Origin: Candidatus Thorarchaeota archaeon
GTDB taxonomy: Archaea > Asgardarchaeota > Thorarchaeia > Thorarchaeales > Thorarchaeaceae
Assembly (NCBI GenBank): GCA_016933575.1
Contig: JAFGAR010000015.1
Coordinates: 1 to 60,401, forward strand
Length of the DNA: 60,401 nucleotides
Reading direction: 5' to 3'
In this document: positions 33,985-42,763 of the stretch, piece by piece
Position numbering within the stretch: the stretch's first letter is position 1
Layout: each line of letters opens with the position of its first letter
Program-made: the position numbers and the translations under genes
Notes under the pieces: generated by a model
Seen by the model: only the letters and a program-made list of their open reading frames with translations
What the model was told of the DNA's origin: nothing
The model's database searches: none

Positions 33985-36441
33985 TCATGAGAGCCCCCTT
34001 GTATCCACACGACCTCTTGCTCTTCCGAGAACCAGTCTAAGGGCATTGATGCCCCCAGTCGTTAATCCGATTACATCACCAGAGAAGAGGGCCAGAAGAA
34101 CCTTAGCAGCTTTTGCTGGTGCATCGGTTCTATGTTGAATTTCATCCACTCGTTTTGAAAAGATGTTCATTAGGTTATCAAGTGTACCCCGTTCTACAAT
34201 ACCCTCCTCTTCTAATGCTTTGAGGAGATTCCCCCCAACATGTCCTTCCTTGCTAAATCGAAGAACTGTATCAAGAGCTAACTTTGATTCCTCATCTTCT
34301 TGAGACTTAGATAAGAGATCAACAAATGCAGAAGTCGTATTTTCTACTGTATCTAGGAGGTCAAGGAGTTGAATCTTCTGAAGAGGTGTAAGATTCGATT
34401 TCAATGTCGCATCAATTGAACTTTCAATATCTCCAAAATCCACGAAAGAGAGGTCCTTCCCACTCAGACTACTCTCACCCTTATCGCTTCCAAAGATTTT
34501 TTCGCAGAATCTCTTAGAATCCAAGAGAGAGAGAGTATCATCTATTATCTGATTGATGTTGGTTCGGTCGCCCATTATTCTTTCAGTCTTCAAATCCTCT
34601 AGAAATGACCTGAAATTGGGAATAAACATTCTAAGTTCGAGGAGGAGCCTAGTTGCGCTCTTTCTTATACTGTGTTCAAACTCAATATTTTCTGAAGTGT
34701 GTTTTAGGATTAGAGAGGAATACTCTATTGGAACGCGCCAAGTTTCCTCAGCCTTGGTATCAATCACCTTAGAGAGTATCACAGATTTGACGGATGATAA
34801 CAAATAGGATTGGAGAGTATCATCGAGCTGTTTCTTTGTCTTTCCAGATTCTCGTTCTAGTATAGATCCTGCATTAAGAAGTAAAAGAAGATCGAACTCA
34901 GTGGGTTTACAAATACCTTCTGCAATTAATTGAAGCCCATCTATGATGATTTCACTCTGTTCAGCTGATAGTCCACTATTGAACACTAATTGGCCTAATG
35001 GGGTCAGCGAAACATCACCTTTCTTACTTTTTTCAACAAGTGGGTAAATTCCTTTTGAGAGATTCTTTATTGAAAGTTCTGTGGAACCCTTCTTGAACAG
35101 AAGCCCAAGTCTATCAGAGATCTTCTTGCGATCAGACTCGGTCCTCAAGAGACCTAGGCCAATCATTCCAAGAAGAAGTCTGGTGAGGTTGTTATCACTC
35201 AGAAAACGAATTGGTAGTTTTGGACTGAAGTAAACACGATTAAGAGCCTCTTCATCTTCTATTGTTTTTGTGAATACTGTGCACGTTCCAGGTTTTCCAT
35301 GACCTCGTCTTAGTCGGACCGCTCTTGCCATCATCGATTGTCTGAAAATCTCATCAATACCAGGTGATTCCATCACTACATGAGAAACCGGAGTATTGAC
35401 ACCGTATGCCAGAGCTTCAGTACCAAAGAGGAAACGAAGATGTTTCCTTCTAAAAGCCCACTCAACAAACCAACGATGTTCCTCATCGAGTTGGCCATGA
35501 TAACAACCAATTCCTCGTGTGATGAACTCTGAGTGAGGATAATCCAATTCGTCCAAGATTTTTGCAACTTTTTCCAAGCGTGAACGTACCAAAGGATCAA
35601 GATCGTAAGTCACAAATTCAGTGATATCATCACCTTTCTCCACGAGCATTTTCTCAATATTACTAATTATCTTCATGTAGACGAGAGTTCTCTGGCCCTG
35701 TTCTGCAAGTTCTTCGAGAAGCTCTGCAAGTTTCTGATCTTTTTCTCCAGTTGATTTGTATTTCACAAGATTGATAGTAGGTGGTTGATAGTCTGTTGTG
35801 TCCTGAATCAATTTCACACCAAATAACTTCTCAAGCCGTTGTGGTTCATCAAACACTGCAGAGAGGAAGAGTACACGTGGCCTTGGACTAACACATATCC
35901 GGAAGAAATCGGATAGCTCCAAAAGCATTGAACCGCGAGCTGGGTCATGAAGAATTGAATGAACATCATCAAAGACAATAGTCAGGATTTTTTTACTTAA
36001 CAACCAATCTCTTGACTCTTCCATTCGGATAATATCTTGAAGAGCTCCGGGAGTGGCGATGATAACATTTGGTGCTAGACCCTTTGATAGCCGAACAATA
36101 ATCTCACTCTGACGGACTTCGCCAATTAATACCAATGGTCGCAAGAACCATCCAAATAATTGAGACACTAAATTCGAGGTCTCTCGTGCAGAGGCATGGA
36201 ATGGAGCTACGATAATGGAAAGGGCAGAAGTATCTGGTTCAGCACTGATACACTTGAACATCTCATTAGCTACAAGTAATGTTCCTGCAAAGCTCTTACC
36301 AGTACGACTCTGTGAAACCAGTGCATAGTCCCCAGGTTTGGTGTACAAGCCACCCTTTGCGGCTGCTTTTTGTACCTCATTGAATTCTAAGACTCCAAGT
36401 GCACGAATCACTCGAGCAATGTCTGGATGCAAACGTTTCAA
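33985..36441 (-). CDS. Ski2-like DEAD/DEAH-box helicase with degenerate motifs
   Basis: This 818-residue protein uses a TTG start at 36441 after AGGAGG. Helicase domain 1 holds a Walker A-like SQSRTGKS (43-50), ATPGALQDI (129-137) and motif II written DDVH (158-161) instead of DExH. Motif III reads LSAV rather than SAT. Domain 2 ends in RQSMMARAVRLRRG where the Ski2/Hel308 family has QMxGRAGR. The C-terminal third is helical, with an LLLLNAGSIL segment and predicted winged-helix and ratchet-like parts. It probably remodels RNA or DNA, but the altered Walker B and motif VI make its ATPase activity uncertain. It is divergent from nothing nearby and leads the operon with 33228-33884. Confidence 0.7.
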   Translation of the reverse strand: MKRLHPDIARVIRALGVLEFNEVQKAAAKGGLYTKPGDYALVSQSRTGKSFAGTLLVANEMFKCISAEPDTSALSIIVAPFHASARETSNLVSQLFGWFLRPLVLIGEVRQSEIIVRLSKGLAPNVIIATPGALQDIIRMEESRDWLLSKKILTIVFDDVHSILHDPARGSMLLELSDFFRICVSPRPRVLFLSAVFDEPQRLEKLFGVKLIQDTTDYQPPTINLVKYKSTGEKDQKLAELLEELAEQGQRTLVYMKIISNIEKMLVEKGDDITEFVTYDLDPLVRSRLEKVAKILDELDYPHSEFITRGIGCYHGQLDEEHRWFVEWAFRRKHLRFLFGTEALAYGVNTPVSHVVMESPGIDEIFRQSMMARAVRLRRGHGKPGTCTVFTKTIEDEEALNRVYFSPKLPIRFLSDNNLTRLLLGMIGLGLLRTESDRKKISDRLGLLFKKGSTELSIKNLSKGIYPLVEKSKKGDVSLTPLGQLVFNSGLSAEQSEIIIDGLQLIAEGICKPTEFDLLLLLNAGSILERESGKTKKQLDDTLQSYLLSSVKSVILSKVIDTKAEETWRVPIEYSSLILKHTSENIEFEHSIRKSATRLLLELRMFIPNFRSFLEDLKTERIMGDRTNINQIIDDTLSLLDSKRFCEKIFGSDKGESSLSGKDLSFVDFGDIESSIDATLKSNLTPLQKIQLLDLLDTVENTTSAFVDLLSKSQEDEESKLALDTVLRFSKEGHVGGNLLKALEEEGIVERGTLDNLMNIFSKRVDEIQHRTDAPAKAAKVLLALFSGDVIGLTTGGINALRLVLGRARGRVDTRGLS

Positions 36442-36517
36442 GGTGTGCGCGTCCTCCTAATACGGTCAGGTCTTCGATACACACCTCCAAATAAACCATG
36501 AGGGTCAAACAGAAAGT

Positions 36518-37057
36518 CTAGGTCAGTTTGAGGAGATCGGACCTTGTTATAATTCCACGAATCCTTCCTTGGTTGTGGACCAGAATTGCTTGGTAGGTCT
36601 CAAAGAGAGGAGTAATAACATCCACTGGAGTGGTCTCATCAATAATTGGAACACCTTCAGGACTCATCACCGCCTGAACTGAGAGTTCGTTCATATCATG
36701 CTGAAGATTTCTAATGATATCCCGCTCAGTCACCATACCAATCATCTGAGTTCCACGAAGAACTGGTATCTGTGAATACTTGTAACGGTGCATCATCTTT
36801 ACTGCCTGAGAAGCAGGATCACGTGCATCAATTGTCTTCGGGTCCTGTGTCATAATATCTGCACAGGTCTTCTTCCTACGACTTGTGAGAACACCGATGA
36901 TCTTGTTCACTATTGAGAGTTTCGGATCTAATGAACCTCGTTCCAATCGTGCGATGTAGGATTGTGATACACCTACTTCTAATGCTAGCTCAGTCTGAGT
37001 CATACCAGTTTCACGACGCAGATTCTGCAAGCTCTCGGAAGTAATCATAAGCTTCAT
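36518..37057 (-). CDS. XRE-family helix-turn-helix regulator with two CBS domains
   Basis: The 179-residue protein begins with an XRE HTH (about 8-50; TQTELALEVGVSQSYIARLE). Two CBS repeats follow (about 63-118 and 124-179, with PVLRGTQMIGMVTERDII and RIRGIITRSDLL). CBS pairs bind adenosine-containing ligands such as AMP or SAM. It is divergent from methionine adenosyltransferase, with 115 bp between starts and a 17-bp palindrome just before its own start. A SAM- or adenosine-responsive control of both genes is therefore a reasonable inference. There is no direct evidence for the ligand. Confidence 0.82.
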   Translation of the reverse strand: MKLMITSESLQNLRRETGMTQTELALEVGVSQSYIARLERGSLDPKLSIVNKIIGVLTSRRKKTCADIMTQDPKTIDARDPASQAVKMMHRYKYSQIPVLRGTQMIGMVTERDIIRNLQHDMNELSVQAVMSPEGVPIIDETTPVDVITPLFETYQAILVHNQGRIRGIITRSDLLKLT

Positions 37058-37063
37058 GAACCA

Positions 37064-37080
37064 TATTACCCTTGGTAATA
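37064..37080. promoter_or_regulatory. Palindromic operator candidate between cbs regulator and mat
   Basis: TATTACC-CTT-GGTAATA is a perfect 7-3-7 inverted repeat located 7 bp upstream of the HTH-CBS start codon and 92 bp before the mat start. A single site placed so close to the regulator's start fits autorepression, and it may also affect mat. The promoter of mat is likely in the AT-rich stretch after it (around 37080-37130). Confidence 0.5.
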
Positions 37081-37171
37081 AAAATGTATTGAATATTACT
37101 ACTAGGAATGACTTATGAAAAGCTATTTATGGAGCGATTTTCGCGCTCGTTGGAAAGAAGAGTTGGTCATT

Positions 37172-38371
37172 ATGAATGTACGAGTAACACGCGGCGCCGG
37201 ACCGTCTGTAGACAAACTTGAAGTTGAAATTGTAGAACGAAAGGGGAAAGGTCATCCGGATACCCTATGCGACAAGGCTGCTGAAGAGCTCTCAGTACGA
37301 CTGAGCGAGTACTACATGCAGGTCTTTGATCAGGTTCAACACCACAATGTGGACAAGGTCTTACTAGTAGGTGGACAGTCCAATGCAAAGTTTGGCGGTG
37401 GAGATGTGATTGAGCCAATATATATTCTCATGAGTGGTCGTGCTGTCGACGTTGTAGACAAAGACTACGAACGTCAGGTTCCTGTTGGTAAGTTTGCTGT
37501 TGAGCACACTCGTGATTGGTTGAGCAAAGATCTTCCACATCTTGATGTCAATTCTGATGTTATCATCGATTACAAGATTAGAGCTGGTAGTACAGACCTA
37601 GTTGGTAACTTCGATCTTGAGAGAGGTGTTCCTAGGGCTAATGATACCAGCTTTGGAGTTGGATATGCACCTATGTCGCCAACTGAGTTGATCACCCTTG
37701 AATCTGAACAGCTACTGAATAGCGAGAAGATCAAGAAGAAATGGCCTCAGATTGGTGAAGACATAAAAATCATGGGAACACGAATTGACGACAAGATTCA
37801 CGTTCAGGTAGCCGCAGCCATTATCTCAAGCGAAACTAAGGACAAGGGTGAATATGCTAGTGTCATGGAAGGTATTCGAGACATTGTCCTAAATTTAGCA
37901 GTCAAGATTACAGACATGGAAACAGAAGTGAGTGTGAACACTGCAGATAGTCCAAAGGATAATCTATTCTACCTAACAGTGACAGGCACATCTGCTGAAC
38001 ATGGTGATGATGGTCAGGTAGGTAGGGGCAATCGTGCTAACGGATTGATCACACCCTATCGTCCGATGACCCTTGAAGCAGCCGCTGGAAAGAATCCAGT
38101 ATCCCATGTTGGTAAGACGTACAATGTAGCTGCTAGAGAGATTGTCGAAAGAGTCTACAAAGAACATCCCGATCTATCACAGGTCTATTGCTATCTTGTT
38201 AGTCAGATTGGGGCACCCATTACTGAACCAAAGGCAGTTAATGTAGAGATATTTGGTGACTGTGACCTAGACAAAGTGAGGGGATCAGTTGTATCAATCA
38301 CAGAAGAAGTAATAGCAAAACTACCTCGTGTCTGGGAAGGTTTCGTCAAGAGACAATACCAACTCTGGTAA
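37172..38371 (+). CDS. mat: Archaeal S-adenosylmethionine synthetase
   Basis: This enzyme forms SAM from methionine and ATP. I start at the ATG at 37172 (MNVRVTRGAGPSV), with a GGAAAGAAGAG ribosome site; an open frame from 37115 is longer than the family needs. The 399-residue protein belongs to the archaeal MAT family, distinct from bacterial MetK. It has ERKGKGHPDTLCD near the N-terminus, VGGQSNAKFGGG, DLVGNFDLERGVPRANDTSFGVGYAP and EHGDDGQVGRGNRANG. It is divergent from the HTH-CBS regulator and converges on the M3 peptidase, separated from it by a hairpin. Confidence 0.94.
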   Translation: MNVRVTRGAGPSVDKLEVEIVERKGKGHPDTLCDKAAEELSVRLSEYYMQVFDQVQHHNVDKVLLVGGQSNAKFGGGDVIEPIYILMSGRAVDVVDKDYERQVPVGKFAVEHTRDWLSKDLPHLDVNSDVIIDYKIRAGSTDLVGNFDLERGVPRANDTSFGVGYAPMSPTELITLESEQLLNSEKIKKKWPQIGEDIKIMGTRIDDKIHVQVAAAIISSETKDKGEYASVMEGIRDIVLNLAVKITDMETEVSVNTADSPKDNLFYLTVTGTSAEHGDDGQVGRGNRANGLITPYRPMTLEAAAGKNPVSHVGKTYNVAAREIVERVYKEHPDLSQVYCYLVSQIGAPITEPKAVNVEIFGDCDLDKVRGSVVSITEEVIAKLPRVWEGFVKRQYQLW

Positions 38372-38391
38372 TAGATAGCAAATAGTAAAAA

Positions 38392-38425
38392 GTGTAGGGT
38401 CACATCAATCCCTACACAATTCTTC
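38392..38425. terminator. Bidirectional hairpin between mat and the M3 peptidase
   Basis: GTGTAGGG and CCCTACAC form a perfect 8-bp stem around a 10-base loop, 20 bp after the mat stop. The plus-strand 3' side is T-rich (TTCTTCTTTTTC) and the plus-strand 5' side is A-rich, so it can serve both genes. Confidence 0.6.
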
Positions 38426-38437
38426 TTTTTCTAAGTT

Positions 38438-40408
38438 TTATATTCCAAGTGACTTGAGAAATGCATCACTATTTGGTTCACGACCAAGAAACTCTCGAAC
38501 CATTTCTTCCGGGTCACGACTTCCGCCAGGAGCGAGAATTGTTGTTCTGTACTTGTATCCAGTTGCACTATCCATATACCCATTCTCTTCGAATTCTGTG
38601 AAGATGTCTTCAGCATAGACTTTGGACCATAGATATCCATAGTATCCTGCCTCATACCCGCCCATGAAGTGAGCCATTGAAGCCACAGGATTAGTTCCTT
38701 CTGGATGTCTGATGTGCGTTATCTCTGTAAAGGACTTAATCCAATCACTATCAGGATCATCTATCATGTGAGTATGAAAGTGGATGTCAATGAGTGAAAA
38801 GAACACCTGTCGAAGCTGCATGAGCCCTACATCAAGTAATTTCCCAGCAATCATCTTCTTCAACAATTCAGTTGGTAATTTCTTAACAGGCTCTTCATAA
38901 TGTCCAGAGAGCAGGGATAGAACCTCTTCCTTCCAAGCCCAATTTTCAAACATCATAGATGGTGTTTCAATAAAGTCGGGAAGAACTCCACTAAGGCCAA
39001 AGCTTGCATAGCTTGCACTATTTGACAAAGCATGCATGAGATGACCAAATTCATGGAAGAATGTTTCAACTTCGTCATGCGTCAATAGTGATGGCTTACT
39101 AGCTGTTGGTTTTTGATAATTGGATACCATGGACGCAATTGGTAGGAGAACCTTGTTGTCTTTGACTCTACGGTTTAAGATGTCAAACACTGCATAGTGT
39201 TTGAATTTCCCTTCACGGGGGTAAAGGTCTAGATAGAAGACTCCTTTCAATTCACCTGTATCTTTGTCGATGACCTTGAACGCTCTGATATCATCGCTCC
39301 ATGCATTTGGAGAATCAATCTCTTTAAACTCTAGATCCAGCACCATCTGATAGACTTCTAGCACACCAGCTACAACGCGTTCCATCGGGAAGTATTTCTT
39401 TATTTCATTCTGATCTACTGAATATCTTTCTCTCATGAGCATCTCATGATAATAAAACAAGTCCCAGAGTTCAATGGTAACTAATTCAGGAGATAGACCC
39501 AATTCCGTTGCCTTCAATTCTTTCAATTCTCTAAGTTCTCTCTGGGCTAACGGAGACAACTTGTCTTTTAGGTCACTCATAAATTCAAGAACACGTTGAG
39601 ATGTCTTTGCCATTTTTATGCTGATATTATAATCAGCAAAATTCGCGAAACCTGCCAATTTTGCCTTACGATCTCTTAATGCAAGAGCATCAGATAGGCG
39701 TTCGCTATTCTCTTTTCCACCTCTTTGATAATATGCAATGGTCATCTTCTTTCGTGTTTCTGGATTCTTAGCATAAGATCGTACTGGAATGAAAACAGGA
39801 TAGTCCAATGTTAGTTTGTAGAAATCTCCATCTCTCTCAAGATTTTCATAGACATCAGGAGGGACTCCTTCCAATTCCTCTATTGTGCATGGAATAATGG
39901 TTGTATCTTCATTATACACTCTATTGTAATCAGACTCTAGTACTGTGATATTATTAGATATCTCGAGGAACTCCTTACGTTCATCATCAGCAAGGGCAGC
40001 TCCTCTGTGTACAAAATCTTCAAGGGTTCGTTTAAGTAACATCTGCTCTTCAGGACCGAATGAATCAGAAACTGCATCAAGACGTTTGAATACATCATAA
40101 AGGTCCTTCCTCCCGCCAATCTCGTTGAAGAACTTCAAGACCTTCTTCTCAACATCATTACCAGCATCTCTTTGAGCCTTATCTGTTGAAATGTCTTTCA
40201 GAAATATAAAAGGACGTGCCAAATCACCCAGTGCACTAGTTGACTCTTCGAAGTCAAGTAGAGTCTGAAGAGTCTCTTTTCCTTCAGGGACTTTCGCAAT
40301 CTGGTCAATCTTTTTCCGTGTATCTTCGATATATCCATCCGTTAGAAACTGAATCATCTCAGGTTCAATGGTCCAATCAATATCACGGATTATTCCTTCG
40401 AACGACAT
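38438..40408 (-). CDS. M3-family oligopeptidase (thimet-type)
   Basis: This zinc metallopeptidase of 656 residues probably degrades cytosolic peptides. The catalytic HEFGH lies near residue 452 in FFHEFGHLMHALSN, with the third ligand Glu about 25 residues later (IETPSMMFENWAW). This is the thimet oligopeptidase / Dcp pattern. The N-terminal helical lid and C-terminal MGGYEAGYYGYLWSKVYAED region are also typical. There is no signal peptide. It is a full-length family member and converges on mat. Confidence 0.9.
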   Translation of the reverse strand: MSFEGIIRDIDWTIEPEMIQFLTDGYIEDTRKKIDQIAKVPEGKETLQTLLDFEESTSALGDLARPFIFLKDISTDKAQRDAGNDVEKKVLKFFNEIGGRKDLYDVFKRLDAVSDSFGPEEQMLLKRTLEDFVHRGAALADDERKEFLEISNNITVLESDYNRVYNEDTTIIPCTIEELEGVPPDVYENLERDGDFYKLTLDYPVFIPVRSYAKNPETRKKMTIAYYQRGGKENSERLSDALALRDRKAKLAGFANFADYNISIKMAKTSQRVLEFMSDLKDKLSPLAQRELRELKELKATELGLSPELVTIELWDLFYYHEMLMRERYSVDQNEIKKYFPMERVVAGVLEVYQMVLDLEFKEIDSPNAWSDDIRAFKVIDKDTGELKGVFYLDLYPREGKFKHYAVFDILNRRVKDNKVLLPIASMVSNYQKPTASKPSLLTHDEVETFFHEFGHLMHALSNSASYASFGLSGVLPDFIETPSMMFENWAWKEEVLSLLSGHYEEPVKKLPTELLKKMIAGKLLDVGLMQLRQVFFSLIDIHFHTHMIDDPDSDWIKSFTEITHIRHPEGTNPVASMAHFMGGYEAGYYGYLWSKVYAEDIFTEFEENGYMDSATGYKYRTTILAPGGSRDPEEMVREFLGREPNSDAFLKSLGI

Positions 40409-40602
40409 AAGGTTCCCAAAAAATCAACAATATATAAGACCCACCTTCCGAGCGATTCCTATCAATAAGTAGTCAATCTCTGTGATTAGAACAGGCGAAC
40501 TATCTTGTAACATCTTTTTTAAGCACTCAAGTATAGTTTCCAGTCAGGTCAGCTCTAGTTGTGATACTATAGAGTTGAAAATTATTTAGGAGAAATAACA
40601 GC

Positions 40603-41163
40603 ATGGGTAAAATAACAGACCCAATTGCCAAGCGAATCAGAAAGAAGGCAGCCAAGGACATCAAAGGAGGCGTCTTTGGAAAACTTACTCATTACATCCC
40701 CGGATGGCACGGCTACCAGGAAAAAAATGAGAGACGCGCCGCTGACAAGGTCCTCCGTGAGTTTCTAGCAGACCAACTCCGTCTTGTTAAGCAGGACTTG
40801 GAAAAACTACAGATGATGGTAGTAGAGTACAACCTCAGTAAGACATGGGAGACCTTCGATAGGATGCTTAATCTAACTGACAAGATCGAGAGCGGTATCC
40901 GATATGCCGACTACGGCTATGCGGCTTGGGGCTCAAAGGAAAAGATCAATGAGAAAGAGTTGGACCAAATGTACGAGTTCGACTCAGTACTTATTGATGA
41001 CATTGGCGAGATCAATGATGTCGTCGAGGACTTCCAGGATCAGATGAATCAGGGTAAGTTTGATGATGCCTGGAATTACACCTATCGAATGTGGACCATC
41101 ATGCAGCGACTCGAAGAGAAATGGGCTCAGAGAGAAGGCTTCATGAAGGGTTATCAAGATTAG
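40603..41163 (+). CDS. Helical protein of unknown function
   Basis: The 186-residue product is strongly charged and helical, beginning with a basic segment (KRIRKKAAKDIKGG) followed by FGKLTHYIPGWHGYQEKNER. Two long helical hairpins follow, with patterns such as LRLVKQDLEKLQMMVVEYN and AWNYTYRMWTIMQRLEEKW. No family is recognised. Codon use is GC-richer than neighbours, which often marks highly expressed genes. A strong terminator follows. It could be an abundant structural or nucleic-acid-associated protein. Confidence 0.6.
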   Translation: MGKITDPIAKRIRKKAAKDIKGGVFGKLTHYIPGWHGYQEKNERRAADKVLREFLADQLRLVKQDLEKLQMMVVEYNLSKTWETFDRMLNLTDKIESGIRYADYGYAAWGSKEKINEKELDQMYEFDSVLIDDIGEINDVVEDFQDQMNQGKFDDAWNYTYRMWTIMQRLEEKWAQREGFMKGYQD

Positions 41164-41175
41164 TCTATCGATTTG

Positions 41176-41212
41176 TTCCGGAGCGCAAGCTCCGGAATTC
41201 TACTTCTTTTTG
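41176..41212 (+). terminator. GNRA-capped hairpin terminator
   Basis: TTCCGGAGC, loop GCAA, GCTCCGGAA: a perfect 9-bp stem with a GNRA tetraloop, 12 bp after the stop of the 40603 gene, followed by TTCTACTTCTTTTTG. Confidence 0.7.
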
Positions 41213-41261
41213 ATTACAAATCATAGTTTGGATTATGAAAAAAATATCCTTACTAGAAGTG

Positions 41262-42293
41262 TTAAAATGTAGCAGGAAGTAAGATTCTGAAATTTGCGCC
41301 ACTCTCAGCATCGAGAAGCTCGATAGTCGAACCACATCCTTTCAAAATTGTTGATACCAGATAGAGACCAATTCCACCCTCGTTTGACGATCCTCGCAGA
41401 AAAATCCGATCAATTAGATTACTTGGTATCCCAGGACCGTTGTCTGAAATGATCATTTCTATTTGATTGGAAATCCTTCGAAGATTGACATCTACATGAG
41501 GATATTCACCACAATATTGTGATGCATTCCGAAACAGGTTCTCTAGCGCCACCTGAATCAAAGATGTACCATAAACGCGTGCTTTCATGATATTTTGATC
41601 GGCATTGATACTGATTGTCAGTCCGGGATGTGTCTTCTCAGCAGCTATTGCTGTTTCATCAATCATCGATAGTAATTCTTTGTCAGAGCTCTCACTTTGA
41701 AGGGAGAATGTCTTGACCAAACGTGACATTCTTGTTGCAGCCATTCTTGCAGATTCTATGAGGGTCTTAGAACGAGTCTCATCTGATTCAGCCATCTCAA
41801 TATATCCTAAGACTGCTTGGAGATCGTTTCGTAGGTCATGTCTAAGAAGTGTAGCATAAAGCTCGGTCTCACGTTGGTTTTGTTCAGTTTTTAGTCTGAT
41901 TTTATCGAGTCGGTTTGTGTAAAGAAATATACCAAGACCTACGAGTAATAACCCGAGAGCACTGAAATCCTCTAAATCCCAACCTGATAAATTATAATTT
42001 ATCACAACAAACTCATCAAGAACATTTTCAATTTCACCAAACAGTACTATTGTTAATCCAATGAACATGAGGAAATATGCAATCCTGTATTCACGGAATC
42101 TCTGACTAACGATAACTAGAATGCACAATAGAATCATGGTGATGACTTTTTGGATGACTCGATCCATGTCCACATTCGAGGATGGATTCATCACATTGAG
42201 TATCCATATTGAATATAAAATAGAAATTGCAAGAAGAAAAAGAGGACCGATGAGATAGTCAATATACTTCTTTTCTTGAGTTAATTCGGTCAT
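41262..42293 (-). CDS. Membrane-bound sensor histidine kinase (orphan)
   Basis: The 343-residue protein has four N-terminal membrane helices (about 13-33, 47-63, 72-90 and 111-126), then a short linker. The HisKA-like helix ATLLRHDLRNDL follows (phospho-acceptor His152) with the HATPase core: N-box LFRNASQY, G1 SDNGPGIPSN, and GGIGLYLV. No receiver domain or adjacent response-regulator gene is present. The HDLRND form of the H-box is common in archaeal kinases. The stimulus is unknown; the membrane part has no extracellular sensor. Confidence 0.83.
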   Translation of the reverse strand: MTELTQEKKYIDYLIGPLFLLAISILYSIWILNVMNPSSNVDMDRVIQKVITMILLCILVIVSQRFREYRIAYFLMFIGLTIVLFGEIENVLDEFVVINYNLSGWDLEDFSALGLLLVGLGIFLYTNRLDKIRLKTEQNQRETELYATLLRHDLRNDLQAVLGYIEMAESDETRSKTLIESARMAATRMSRLVKTFSLQSESSDKELLSMIDETAIAAEKTHPGLTISINADQNIMKARVYGTSLIQVALENLFRNASQYCGEYPHVDVNLRRISNQIEMIISDNGPGIPSNLIDRIFLRGSSNEGGIGLYLVSTILKGCGSTIELLDAESGANFRILLPATF

Positions 42294-42382
42294 ATTCGGA
42301 TCACCTCTGCATGACTATTTTTGAAATATTACCAATTGTCAATTATGATTCTAATATTCATATCATGTTCAATATTATGGTA

Positions 42383-42652
42383 CTATACACCAAGGTCTCG
42401 AAGGGCTTTATGAATGAGTGTAATGTTGACTAATTTCTTGCAAGAGTTGCAACAGAATGAATCAGGACCAATCCACTCAGTTCCATTCTGGAAATTAATG
42501 GCAACACCACAATTGGGACATTTGAGATTCTTACTGATCGAAGATGTTAGAAATCTAGTAGTTAGGGATTGAAAGACTGGCTCAATCAAATCTGATTCAA
42601 GTGATTTTGTGACAGCTGGACCTCCAGAGGGTTCTCTTTTCAAATCGCCCAA
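42383..42652 (-). CDS. Short zinc-ribbon protein
   Basis: This 89-residue protein (TTG start) ends in a four-Cys ribbon: CPNCG...WIGPDSFCCNSCKK. The ribbon and the residues before it match the C-terminal ribbon of the membrane protein at 43740-44417 (CPHCLGAIDF...EWLGPSDLTCPHCGK). It lacks that protein's membrane helices. It is either a soluble paralog or the remnant of a duplicated gene. Upstream (42653-42763) no promoter is evident. Confidence 0.5.
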   Translation of the reverse strand: MGDLKREPSGGPAVTKSLESDLIEPVFQSLTTRFLTSSISKNLKCPNCGVAINFQNGTEWIGPDSFCCNSCKKLVNITLIHKALRDLGV

Positions 42653-42763
42653 TTAGTCGAACAACTCCTTCTGATAGTCAGTAGAGAATCAGACTATAAG
42701 ACTGAGCAATACAATACCTAAGTGCTGTCTCAAACACAAGAGGAACAAATCGAATTATGTTTC

